Below, one piece after another: positions 1 to 5,565 of a stretch of 8,046 nt of DNA (within the stretch, counting starts at the first letter, position 1; each line of letters begins with the position of its first letter). The notes beneath the pieces are model-generated. The model worked only from the letters and a program-made list of their open reading frames with translations. It did no database searches and was not told the origin of the DNA. The position numbers and the translations under genes are program-made. The stretch comes from Aquifex sp964425585 (GTDB lineage: Bacteria; Aquificota; Aquificia; Aquificales; Aquificaceae): positions 1 to 8,046 of the forward strand of contig CAYRMG010000051.1 in NCBI GenBank assembly GCA_964425585.1, written 5' to 3'.

Positions 1-447
1 CCTCCCGAAGAAGTTTTTTACCTCTTTTAAAATTTCCTCAAGGGAGTTCACATGTTTTACACCTTCAACTTTATGGGTTTTGTATCCAACAACATACTTT
101 CCGAGTATTAAAGCGTAAGCTATCTCGGAAAGGGTGCCGTAATTTCCCCCTATAGCCACTACCATTTCACCGCTTGCCACAACGAGAGGATTTCTGTTCC
201 AGTTAAGACCTGTGTTTATCCTTATATCAACGTAAGGGTTAGCCTCATGACCGTCGTATGAAGGGAGAATACCAACAGTTAGCCCCCCCTCTTCCTTTGC
301 ACCCTTACATACCGCTTCCATTACTCCCGTTCTTCCCCCGCATACTACAACAAGGCCGAGTTTAGCAAGCTCCTTGCCCAGCCTGTAAGCTACCTCATAC
401 TCCTCTTCATTTGCCTTTGAAGAACCTATTACGGAAATCTGTCTCAT
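1..447 (-). CDS. LOG / lysine-decarboxylase-like Rossmann protein (TIGR00725 type), 3' end cut by window edge
   Basis: The reading frame is open from the ATG at 447 to base 1 (149 codons, no stop), so only the last few residues of a roughly 150-165 residue protein are missing. It starts MRQISVIGSS, a beta strand leading into a nucleotide-binding loop. It carries CGGRTGVMEA around residues 36-45 and GGNYGTLSEIA at 100-110, the counterpart of the GGxGTxxE signature of the LOG/TIGR00725 superfamily. Relatives include nucleotide-monophosphate phosphoribohydrolases (cytokinin-activating LOG enzymes) and molybdenum-cofactor-carrier-like proteins. The exact substrate of this subfamily is not established, so I name only the fold and superfamily. 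No signal peptide is visible, so it is probably cytosolic. It diverges from the DUF2905 gene with only 17 bp between start codons. No Shine-Dalgarno precedes the start. Confidence 0.85.
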   Translation of the reverse strand, partial: MRQISVIGSSKANEEEYEVAYRLGKELAKLGLVVVCGGRTGVMEAVCKGAKEEGGLTVGILPSYDGHEANPYVDIRINTGLNWNRNPLVVASGEMVVAIGGNYGTLSEIAYALILGKYVVGYKTHKVEGVKHVNSLEEILKEVKNFFGR

Positions 448-464
448 AAACTACAATTTAAGTG
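448..464. promoter_or_regulatory. Divergent start region with back-to-back -10-like hexamers
   Basis: Seventeen bases separate the ATG at 447 (minus) from the ATG at 465 (plus). TACAAT at 452-457 on the plus strand would place transcription starts around 463-465. TAAATT (minus strand, 455-460) would place them around 447-449. Both predict leaderless or nearly leaderless mRNAs, which fits the absence of ribosome-binding sites. No convincing -35 box is visible on either side. This is inference from motif position alone. Confidence 0.3.
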
Positions 465-692
465 ATGGGCGAAATAGGAAAACTCTTGGTAATTTTCGGG
501 CTTATTCTTGTTATCACAGGTATTCTGATGATGCTATTTGAGAAGCTCCCTCTCGGACTCGGAAAACTACCGGGGGATATCCTTATAAAAAGGGATAACT
601 TTACGGTTTACATACCTATAGCCACATCCATACTTTTGAGTATTATTCTTACGCTAATTCTTAACCTTCTCTTTTTGCTTTTCAAGAAATGA
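465..692 (+). CDS. DUF2905 family small membrane protein
   Basis: A 75-residue protein with two hydrophobic helices (about residues 7-25 and 49-72). They are joined by a short polar stretch containing LGKLPGDILIKRDNFTVYIP, followed by ATSILLS. This linker plus second-helix pattern is the hallmark of DUF2905, a family of unknown function found in many bacteria, whose members are about 65-80 residues long. The ATG at 465 is preferred. An in-frame GTG at 462 immediately before it would add one residue. No Shine-Dalgarno is visible. The last 39 bp overlap the 3' end of nusB on the opposite strand, so the tail NLLFLLFKK is antisense to the Lys/Glu-rich tail of NusB. It stands alone, with no plus-strand partner gene before the next operon at 3038. 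Function unknown; inner-membrane location inferred. Confidence 0.87.
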   Translation: MGEIGKLLVIFGLILVITGILMMLFEKLPLGLGKLPGDILIKRDNFTVYIPIATSILLSIILTLILNLLFLLFKK

Positions 693-1088
693 CCTGTATA
701 TAGCGGAAAGAACGCCGTTTACAAACTTTGCAGCCTTCTCGTCGGTGAATTTCTTTACTATATCTATCACATCTATAAACACCCTTCCGGGTTCTTGCGA
801 TTTTAGAAATAAAAGTTCACCCACCCCGAGCCGAAGGGCATTTCTTTCAACGTATCCGAGCCTGTCTATACTCCACCCCTTCAGAAATTTTTCTATTATC
901 GCATCTATCTCGCTTATGTTGTTTACCGTAGTCTCAACGAGCTTCTTGGCATACTCATACGTGTTTTTATTTTTAATATTTTTCTCCTCAATGACCTCCT
1001 TAAATATCTCCGAAGGATTATCTCCCCTTATATCCCACCGATATAAAACCAAGAAAGCCGTATCCCTTGCACTTTTCCGATATCTCAT
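654..1088 (-). CDS. nusB: Transcription antitermination factor NusB
   Basis: NusB (144 residues, usual size 130-150) is an all-helical RNA-binding protein. It joins NusE (S10) on boxA RNA in the antitermination complex that promotes full-length rRNA transcription. The sequence shows the N-terminal RYRKSARDTAFLVLYRWD (the family's R..A...LY..D pattern). It also has the central GWSIDRLGYVERNALRLG (residues 71-88), and KFVNGVLSAIYR (121-132), which matches the conserved FVNGVL helix. The start at 1088 overlaps the ribH stop by 4 bp, so translation is probably coupled. It is the last gene of the kdsA-modB-ribH-nusB operon; ribH-nusB adjacency is common in bacteria. The C-terminal tail after residue 133 (FLEKQKEKVKN) is unstructured-looking and lies in the 39-bp antisense overlap with the DUF2905 gene. 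Confidence 0.96.
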   Translation of the reverse strand: MRYRKSARDTAFLVLYRWDIRGDNPSEIFKEVIEEKNIKNKNTYEYAKKLVETTVNNISEIDAIIEKFLKGWSIDRLGYVERNALRLGVGELLFLKSQEPGRVFIDVIDIVKKFTDEKAAKFVNGVLSAIYRSFLEKQKEKVKN

Positions 1089-1549
1089 CTCAGTTTCTTA
1101 AATAGATTAGCCATTTCTATCGCTGAAAGAGCAGCTTCCCAACCTTTATTTCCGTGCTTTGTTCCCGCTCTTTCTATTGCCTGCTCAAGTGTGTCCGCGG
1201 TTATAACACCGAAGGTTATCGGTTTTCTTAACTCAATGGAGAGATTAGCAAGACCTTTTGATACCTCGGAAGCTATGTAATCAAAGTGAGGCGTAGCTCC
1301 TCTTATAAGAACACCCAGGGCTATTACCGCGTTTATATCCTCCCTTCTTGCAAGTTCTCCCGCGGCTACCGGAATCTCCCAGGAACCCGGAACCCTTACA
1401 AGGACTATATCTTCCTCCCTTCCTCCGTGCCTGAGAATACAGTCAATTGCTCCCTCAACCAATCTGTCAACTAACGCATGATTAAAACGGGAGGCAACTA
1501 TACCGAATCTTAAACCTTCTGCTATCAGTTCCCCTTCATACGTTTTCAT
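1085..1549 (-). CDS. ribH: 6,7-dimethyl-8-ribityllumazine synthase
   Basis: Lumazine synthase condenses 5-amino-6-ribitylaminouracil with 3,4-dihydroxy-2-butanone 4-phosphate in the penultimate step of riboflavin synthesis. The 154-residue length equals that of the well-studied A. aeolicus enzyme, which assembles into a 60-subunit icosahedral shell. Visible family motifs are GIVASRFN (16-23), VPGSWEIPVAAGELA (53-67), LGVLIRGATPHFDYIA (78-93) and AGTKHGNKGWEAA (128-140). By the A. aeolicus numbering as I recall it, the active-site Phe22, His88, Arg127 and Lys135 are all present, so activity is expected. It lies 4 bp after the modB stop and overlaps nusB by 4 bp. No Shine-Dalgarno is evident before the ATG. 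No FMN riboswitch is seen; the gene sits inside an operon rather than behind its own leader. Confidence 0.97.
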   Translation of the reverse strand: MKTYEGELIAEGLRFGIVASRFNHALVDRLVEGAIDCILRHGGREEDIVLVRVPGSWEIPVAAGELARREDINAVIALGVLIRGATPHFDYIASEVSKGLANLSIELRKPITFGVITADTLEQAIERAGTKHGNKGWEAALSAIEMANLFKKLR

Positions 1550-1553
1550 AACG

Positions 1554-2216
1554 TTAATATTTTAGGCCTTTTCTTTTACCGAACAGGTATACGAGTATTG
1601 TTGATATAAGAGCCACGGACAGTAGGATAAGACTCGCTGTATGGGCACTTTTGTAGTCAAGGGATTGAACGCTATCGTATACGTATATGGAAAGGGTTTG
1701 AGTTTCCCCGGGTATGTTTCCTCCTACCATAAGAATGACGCCGAACTCCCCGAGTGTATGAACAAAAACGAGTATACACGCGGTAATTATGCCCTCCGAA
1801 GAAAGAGGGAGAATGACCCTAATATACGTCTCTATGGGTGAGTAGCCGAATATGTAGGCGGTTTCTATATACTCCTTCTTAACCTTTTCCATAACGTTAA
1901 TGACGGGAAGGATAGCAAGAGGAAAAGAGTATATGAGAGAAGCGATAAGTATACCCTCAAAGGTAAAAAGGAGGGATTTCCCTATAACTTTCTGAACAAA
2001 TTCTCCTATAAAGCTCTCCGGAGAAAGAATAAGGATAAGGTAAAACCCAAGGACGGTAGGCGGAAGAACGAGGGGAAGGGTAAAGAGCGCAATAAGTAAA
2101 CCTTTTCCTTTGAAATTTTTAAAGGAGATAAGAGGTGAGATTATAAGGGAAAAAAGCATAAGAATGAATGTTGTAAGGAAAGCAAGCTTAAGACTTACGA
2201 TAAAAGCTTCAAACAT
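1554..2216 (-). CDS. modB: Molybdate/tungstate-type ABC transporter permease (ModB family)
   Basis: A 220-residue inner-membrane permease with about five to six hydrophobic segments (roughly 8-30, 39-64, 84-108, 142-164 and 190-212). Typical ModB features are TLPLVLPPTVLGFYL at 46-60 and HTLGEFGVILMVGGNIPG at 153-170, followed by TQTLSIYVYD. The cytoplasmic EAA loop that docks on the ATPase is at about 118-138 (ETAYIFGYSPIETYIRVILP). The family moves molybdate or tungstate; this sequence alone cannot tell these apart, and sulfate or thiosulfate is less likely. Neither the binding protein (modA) nor the ATPase (modC) is in this window, so the permease stands alone between kdsA and ribH. Its ATG overlaps the kdsA stop region by 8 bp. 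Molybdate/tungstate supply would serve molybdopterin or tungstopterin enzymes. Confidence 0.9.
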   Translation of the reverse strand: MFEAFIVSLKLAFLTTFILMLFSLIISPLISFKNFKGKGLLIALFTLPLVLPPTVLGFYLILILSPESFIGEFVQKVIGKSLLFTFEGILIASLIYSFPLAILPVINVMEKVKKEYIETAYIFGYSPIETYIRVILPLSSEGIITACILVFVHTLGEFGVILMVGGNIPGETQTLSIYVYDSVQSLDYKSAHTASLILLSVALISTILVYLFGKRKGLKY

Positions 2217-3012
2217 TTACGGGATTCTCATAATACTTTGAAGCAACTTCCCTTATTTCAAGTATCGCCTGAACTACCTTTTCAAGCTCTGCGAGGGGAA
2301 GCTGAGTAGCGGAGTCCGAAAGAGCTTTTTCGGGTTCAGGATGGGTTTCCATAAAAACACCATCGCACCCCACCGCAACGGCAGCCCTGAGAAGGGGAAA
2401 TATAAACTCCCTCATTCCGCCGGACTTGTCACCTAAGCCCCCGGGAAGCTGAACGCTGTGGGTAGCGTCGTATATAACCTTTGCATATTGTTTCATTATA
2501 GGAAGACTGCGAAAATCAACCACAAGGTTGTTATAACCGAAGCTCGTTCCTCTTTCCGTAAGGTAAATTTCCTTGGCTCCTCCGAACTTTAGTTTCTCAA
2601 CCACATTCTTTGTATCCCACGGGGCTAAAAACTGACCTTTTTTCACGTTTACGGGCTTTCCCGTCTTTGCAGCGGCAAGTAAAAGGTCTGTTTGCCTGCA
2701 AAGGAAAGCGGGTATCTGGATTATATCAACAACCTCACCTACGGGTTCAGCCTGCCAGCTTTCGTGTATATCCGTTGTAGTTTTCAGCCCGAACTCTTCC
2801 TTAACACGCCTGAGAGCTTTAAGTCCATAATCAATACCGTGCCCTCTGAAGGAGTGTATGGAAGAGCGATTAGCTTTATCAAAGGAAGACTTAAATATAA
2901 ACTCAACTTCCCCGAATTTATCCTGCAGTTCTCTAATTTTTTCCGCAACCTTTAAAACAAGTGATTCACTTTCTATTGCACAAGGACCTGCTATTATCAA
3001 AAATTTTCCCAT
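2209..3012 (-). CDS. kdsA: 3-deoxy-D-manno-octulosonate 8-phosphate synthase (metal-dependent class)
   Basis: KdsA condenses phosphoenolpyruvate with arabinose 5-phosphate to give Kdo-8-phosphate, the precursor of the Kdo sugar joining lipid A to the LPS core. The 267-residue TIM-barrel protein shows IAGPCAIESES at 7-17, FKSSFDKANRSS at 40-51, and KKGQFLAPWDTKN at 124-136. It also has DATHSVQLPGG (182-192) and METHPEP (221-227). The four metal ligands known from the A. aeolicus enzyme are all in place: Cys11, His185, Glu222 and Asp233. This is therefore the metal-requiring class and not the E. coli-like metal-free class, which has Asn in place of the Cys. It is the first gene of the kdsA-modB-ribH-nusB operon. 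Its ATG sits 25 bp from the divergent lipoprotein gene. Its presence indicates a Gram-negative envelope with LPS. Confidence 0.97.
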   Translation of the reverse strand: MGKFLIIAGPCAIESESLVLKVAEKIRELQDKFGEVEFIFKSSFDKANRSSIHSFRGHGIDYGLKALRRVKEEFGLKTTTDIHESWQAEPVGEVVDIIQIPAFLCRQTDLLLAAAKTGKPVNVKKGQFLAPWDTKNVVEKLKFGGAKEIYLTERGTSFGYNNLVVDFRSLPIMKQYAKVIYDATHSVQLPGGLGDKSGGMREFIFPLLRAAVAVGCDGVFMETHPEPEKALSDSATQLPLAELEKVVQAILEIREVASKYYENPVNV

Positions 3013-3037
3013 GGTATCTGTTAATATAATACTGGTT
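3013..3037. promoter_or_regulatory. Divergent promoter region between kdsA and the TPR lipoprotein operon
   Basis: These 25 bp are the only non-coding space between two divergent operons. A perfect TATAAT lies at 3025-3030 on the plus strand, 7 bp before the ATG at 3038, so the mRNA would start at or just before the start codon. On the minus strand TATATT (3023-3028) or TATTAT (3026-3031) could serve kdsA, with a start around 3015-3019. The bases at the plus-strand -35 position (3002-3007, AATTTT) do not resemble TTGACA. Any upstream elements must lie inside the opposing coding sequence. Confidence 0.42.
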
Positions 3038-3709
3038 ATGAGGAAGTGGTTTATTATACTTCCAGTATTAATTACCGCCTGTGCTCCCGTTTCGGAAAAG
3101 GAAATAAAGAAAATGAACAGAAGGATAAGTGAACTTGAGGAGCGTGTTGCAAAATTGGAGAATAGACAGGATGAGATTGATAAAAAACTGGAATTAATTA
3201 ACGAAAGGGTTGATAGGATTGCGGAAGATATAGGGGAACTAAAGAGAAGTGTTTACTTGAAGACGGAAGAGAAAGAGATGGTTGAAGAGAAACTTCCGGA
3301 AGTTTCCAAAGAAGCGGAACAGAACCCGGAAGAGGATTACAGGGAGGCCTTGAATCTTTATAAATTGAAAAGATTGAATGAAGCGAGGGATAGCTTTGTA
3401 AGCTTTATTAAAAAATATCCAAAGACAAAACTAACGGATAACGCTTACTTCTGGCTCGGAACTATATATTACGAGCTCGGAAATGAAGAAAGAGCGATTC
3501 AGATATTTAAAACACTTATTGGGAAGTGTGAAGAAAATATTCTGCCCGACTGTAATAAACTTCCCGACACTTATTACATGTTGATAAAGATTTATGCGGA
3601 AAAAGGAAATACAGAGGAAGCCCAAAGGTATTTTGATAGATTAAAGAGGGAATTTCCCGACTCTCCTCTTATTGAGAAAGCCGAAAACCTTTTATATACG
3701 AATGAGTAA
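3038..3709 (+). CDS. CpoB/YbgF-like periplasmic lipoprotein: coiled coil plus TPR repeats
   Basis: The 223-residue product begins MRKWFIILPVLITAC, a short lipoprotein signal with a lipobox (ITAC) and Cys15 as the lipidation site. The start at 3038 gives this compact signal. An in-frame ATG at 3011 would prepend nine hydrophobic residues and leave no non-coding gap to kdsA. Residues about 20-75 are charged heptads (KKMNRRISELEERVAKLENR and on), a strong coiled coil. Three TPR-like units follow (about 100-130, 135-165, 176-210), with WLGTIYYELGNEERAIQIF typical of the second. This order matches CpoB/YbgF, which works with Tol-Pal to coordinate peptidoglycan synthesis and outer-membrane constriction; E. 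coli CpoB is soluble, so the lipobox is a difference. No tol or pal gene is nearby. The second TPR is followed by an unusual loop with two cysteines (164 and 172). It heads the operon with uppS (stop/start overlap TAATG). Confidence 0.85.
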   Translation: MRKWFIILPVLITACAPVSEKEIKKMNRRISELEERVAKLENRQDEIDKKLELINERVDRIAEDIGELKRSVYLKTEEKEMVEEKLPEVSKEAEQNPEEDYREALNLYKLKRLNEARDSFVSFIKKYPKTKLTDNAYFWLGTIYYELGNEERAIQIFKTLIGKCEENILPDCNKLPDTYYMLIKIYAEKGNTEEAQRYFDRLKREFPDSPLIEKAENLLYTNE

Positions 3710-4404
3710 TGGAGCTAAAGATTCCCGAGCACATAGCGATAATAATGGACGGGAACGGAAGGTGGGCGAAAAAGAGAGGGCTTCCTCGCATAGCGGGACA
3801 TTACAGGGGTGCAGAGGTAGCCGAGGATATAGTTGAGTTTTCCATAGAGCTGGGTATAAAACACCTTACACTTTTTGCCTTTTCTACGGAAAACTGGGCA
3901 AGGCCAAAGGAGGAGGTTGAAGCCCTTTTTGAGCTTCTTAGAAGATATCTCCAAACCAAAAAAGAGAAGCTTTATAAACTCGGGGTAAGAGTGCGCTTCA
4001 TAGGAAGAAGGAACCGAATAAGCGGAGAGCTTTTAAAACTTATGGAGGATATAGAAGAAGAATCGAGGGACTTTAAAAAATTTTTTTTGAATATTGCAAT
4101 TGATTACGGAGGAAGGGATGATATCCTGAGAGCGGTAAAAAAGGCGATAAAGCTTCAGAGGGAAGATATTAACGAAGAACTCTTCTCAAGTCTTCTTGAC
4201 CTATCTTGCTCTCCCGACCCCGACTTACTTATAAGAACTGCAGGAGAAAAAAGAATATCAAACTTCCTTCTTTGGAATATAGCATATACCGAGTTATACT
4301 TTACGGAAACCCTCTGGCCTGACTTCACTCGTGAGGAGTTTTTAAAAGCCATTGAGGATTTTTCAAAAAGGAAGAGGAAGTTCGGAAGGATTCTGGATGA
4401 GTAG
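3709..4404 (+). CDS. uppS: Isoprenyl transferase: undecaprenyl diphosphate synthase
   Basis: UppS is a cis-prenyltransferase that adds isopentenyl units to farnesyl diphosphate to make C55 undecaprenyl diphosphate, the carrier lipid for peptidoglycan and O-antigen. The 231-residue protein has HIAIIMDGNGRWAKKRG (8-24) with catalytic Asp14 (E. coli Asp26). It also has the GHYRGAE motif (30-36), FAFSTENWARP (57-67), and the C-terminal region DPDLLIRTAGEKRISNFLLW (170-189). TELYF (194-198) supplies the Glu195 metal ligand. Chain length (C55 versus shorter) cannot be read from the sequence, but a single such gene beside cdsA is the usual housekeeping UppS. The A of the preceding TAA is the first base of its ATG, and its end overlaps cdsA by 8 bp, so the three genes are likely translationally coupled. 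It acts at the cytoplasmic face of the membrane. Confidence 0.96.
   Translation: MELKIPEHIAIIMDGNGRWAKKRGLPRIAGHYRGAEVAEDIVEFSIELGIKHLTLFAFSTENWARPKEEVEALFELLRRYLQTKKEKLYKLGVRVRFIGRRNRISGELLKLMEDIEEESRDFKKFFLNIAIDYGGRDDILRAVKKAIKLQREDINEELFSSLLDLSCSPDPDLLIRTAGEKRISNFLLWNIAYTELYFTETLWPDFTREEFLKAIEDFSKRKRKFGRILDE
4384..4390 (+). promoter_or_regulatory. Shine-Dalgarno for cdsA inside uppS
   Basis: GGAAGGA lies 6 bases before the ATG at 4397, within the last codons of uppS. It supports choosing 4397 as the cdsA start over an in-frame upstream ATG at 4352, which would add 15 residues (MRIFQKGRGS...) and lengthen the overlap with uppS to 53 bp. Confidence 0.6.
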
Positions 4405-5104
4405 GGAATTATACGGATTAATTATAGGATTGAGCGTTATCCTTGTTATATTTTTACCTCTTCCTCTATTTATATTTTTTGTTTGTCTTCTCTCCTTTTT
4501 TGTCTCAAGGGAAATCTCAAATATATTTAAAGAGGATATATCTCTCTTTTCTCCGATTATTTTATTAACCCATTACTTAATCGGGGCTTTTGCTTATCCT
4601 CTCATCGGTCTTGTAGCACTATACAGGGGATATAAGAGCTGGAGCCTTGAGTCATTCCTCAGAGCGCTTTTCCTCGGATTTTACCCCGCTCTGTTTCTTT
4701 CTCATCTAATAGGTATAAGGGAACAGGGAGTTTACATTACCCTTATTTTTGTATTCGGTATATGGATAAACGACGTTTTTGCCTACTATACAGGAAGATA
4801 TTTGGGAAAAACCCCTCTATTTTCCAAGATATCACCTAAGAAAACCCTTGAGGGATTTTTAGGAGGTTTGATACCCGCCTCCCTATTTTACGGACTATTT
4901 CTCCCCGAACCTTTTTTAAAGGCTCTATTTATCGGTCTGATTACGGTAAGTTTCGGAGTTGCAGGGGATTACTTTAAATCTTTTATAAAGAGACAGTTCG
5001 GAATTAAGGATTTCTCAAATATCTTCGGGGAGCACGGGGGATTTACAGACAGGTTTGACGCACTTATCTATTCTTCTCCGGTATTTTACCTTTTCCTAAA
5101 TTAA
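4397..5104 (+). CDS. cdsA: Phosphatidate cytidylyltransferase (CDP-diglyceride synthase)
   Basis: CdsA makes CDP-diacylglycerol from phosphatidate and CTP, the branch point to all bacterial phospholipids. The 235-residue polytopic membrane protein has about six to seven hydrophobic segments: 8-35, 52-74, 88-106, 112-132, 153-170, 174-190 and 224-234. The full family signature is at 195-221: S-FIK-R, then KDFSNIFGEHGG (204-215) and DRFD (218-221). Other conserved parts are INDVFAYYTGRYLGKTP (124-140) and SPKKTLEGFLGG (146-157), which contain the nucleotide and metal-binding residues. At 235 residues it is shorter than many CdsA proteins (260-285), mainly at the N terminus. The uppS-cdsA pair is a widely conserved order; here rseP and dxr do not follow. 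The start at 4397 overlaps uppS by 8 bp and has its own Shine-Dalgarno. Confidence 0.95.
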   Translation: MSRELYGLIIGLSVILVIFLPLPLFIFFVCLLSFFVSREISNIFKEDISLFSPIILLTHYLIGAFAYPLIGLVALYRGYKSWSLESFLRALFLGFYPALFLSHLIGIREQGVYITLIFVFGIWINDVFAYYTGRYLGKTPLFSKISPKKTLEGFLGGLIPASLFYGLFLPEPFLKALFIGLITVSFGVAGDYFKSFIKRQFGIKDFSNIFGEHGGFTDRFDALIYSSPVFYLFLN

Positions 5105-5111
5105 TTTTTAG

Positions 5112-5119
5112 GGAGGTGA
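5112..5119 (+). promoter_or_regulatory. Near-perfect Shine-Dalgarno for the DsrE-like gene
   Basis: GGAGGTGA matches the complement of the 16S rRNA 3' tail over eight bases. The GGAGG core ends 7 bases before the ATG at 5124. It is the only site this strong in the window, in the 19-bp gap after cdsA, and fixes the start. It suggests efficient, independent translation of this gene. Confidence 0.8.
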
Positions 5120-5123
5120 GGTT

Positions 5124-5564
5124 ATGAGAAAAATATTAGTTCTACTTTTTTTAGCTATCTCTTTTTCATTTTCTCAGGAAAGTGTTTTAAAAGCTGTGTT
5201 TGATTGTGCTGTTGGGGACTTGGAGTGGATAAATCTCAGGCTTTCCCTAATTCAAAAAACGGCTGAAACGCTTATAAGAGAAGGAAAATCTTATAGGTTT
5301 GTTATAACCATACACTCACATTGTATTCCGATTGTTGATGGAAATCTTAAAAAGTATCCGAAAGAAAAGAGGGAAAAAATTAAACTTATTCAGTCTAAAT
5401 TAAAAACATTAAAAGAGCTTTACGAAATTGACATAAAAGCTTGCAACATAGCAATGAAAAGAATGAAAATAAAAAACGTTCCCGAATTTGTAAACGTTGT
5501 CCCAAACAGCTGGATAACACTTATAGAGCTTCAAAACAAAGGATATGCATTCATTCCTTTTTAG
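5124..5564 (+). CDS. Secreted DsrE/DsrF-like protein
   Basis: The 146-residue product opens with a signal peptide (MRKILVLLFLAISFSFS, probable cleavage before QES at 18), so the mature protein of about 129 residues is periplasmic. The rest resembles the DsrE/DsrF-like family (COG1416 type). It has KAVFDCAVGD (23-32), then LRLSLIQKTAETL in the first helix. FVITIHSHCIPIVDGN (59-74) corresponds to the second strand and active-site loop. LYEIDIKACNIAMKRM (99-114) carries the family's conserved Cys (here Cys107), and LIELQNKGYAFIPF is the typical ending. Other cysteines are 28 and 67. Family members bind or carry sulfur in sulfur oxidation, but many have no known role. Base composition is low in G+C (about 33% by hand count over 5161-5520) compared with its neighbours. 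It follows cdsA by 19 bp, and its stop is 1 bp from the hisS stop. Confidence 0.78.
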   Translation: MRKILVLLFLAISFSFSQESVLKAVFDCAVGDLEWINLRLSLIQKTAETLIREGKSYRFVITIHSHCIPIVDGNLKKYPKEKREKIKLIQSKLKTLKELYEIDIKACNIAMKRMKIKNVPEFVNVVPNSWITLIELQNKGYAFIPF

Positions 5565-5565
5565 T

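Noticed and set aside
745..1101. Plus-strand open frame of 118 codons opposite nusB
   Set aside because: It is antisense to the well-conserved NusB and gives a Ser/Phe-rich composition typical of a shadow frame; no family resemblance.
1085..1570. Possible FMN riboswitch or attenuator near ribH
   Set aside because: ribH begins 4 bp after modB; there is no leader in which such an element could fold.
2858..3037. Upstream extension of the lipoprotein reading frame
   Set aside because: It is open only because it lies antisense to kdsA; the lipoprotein signal begins at 3038 and the extension has no protein-like features.
4352..4396. Longer N terminus for CdsA from the ATG at 4352
   Set aside because: Adds 15 polar residues not typical of the family, lengthens overlap with uppS to 53 bp, and ignores the Shine-Dalgarno placed for 4397.
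5538..5562. Hairpin AAAGGA...TCCTTT followed by T's at the end of the DsrE-like gene
   Set aside because: Six pairs, only two of them G-C, with an 11-base loop inside coding sequence; too weak to call a terminator, especially at high growth temperature.
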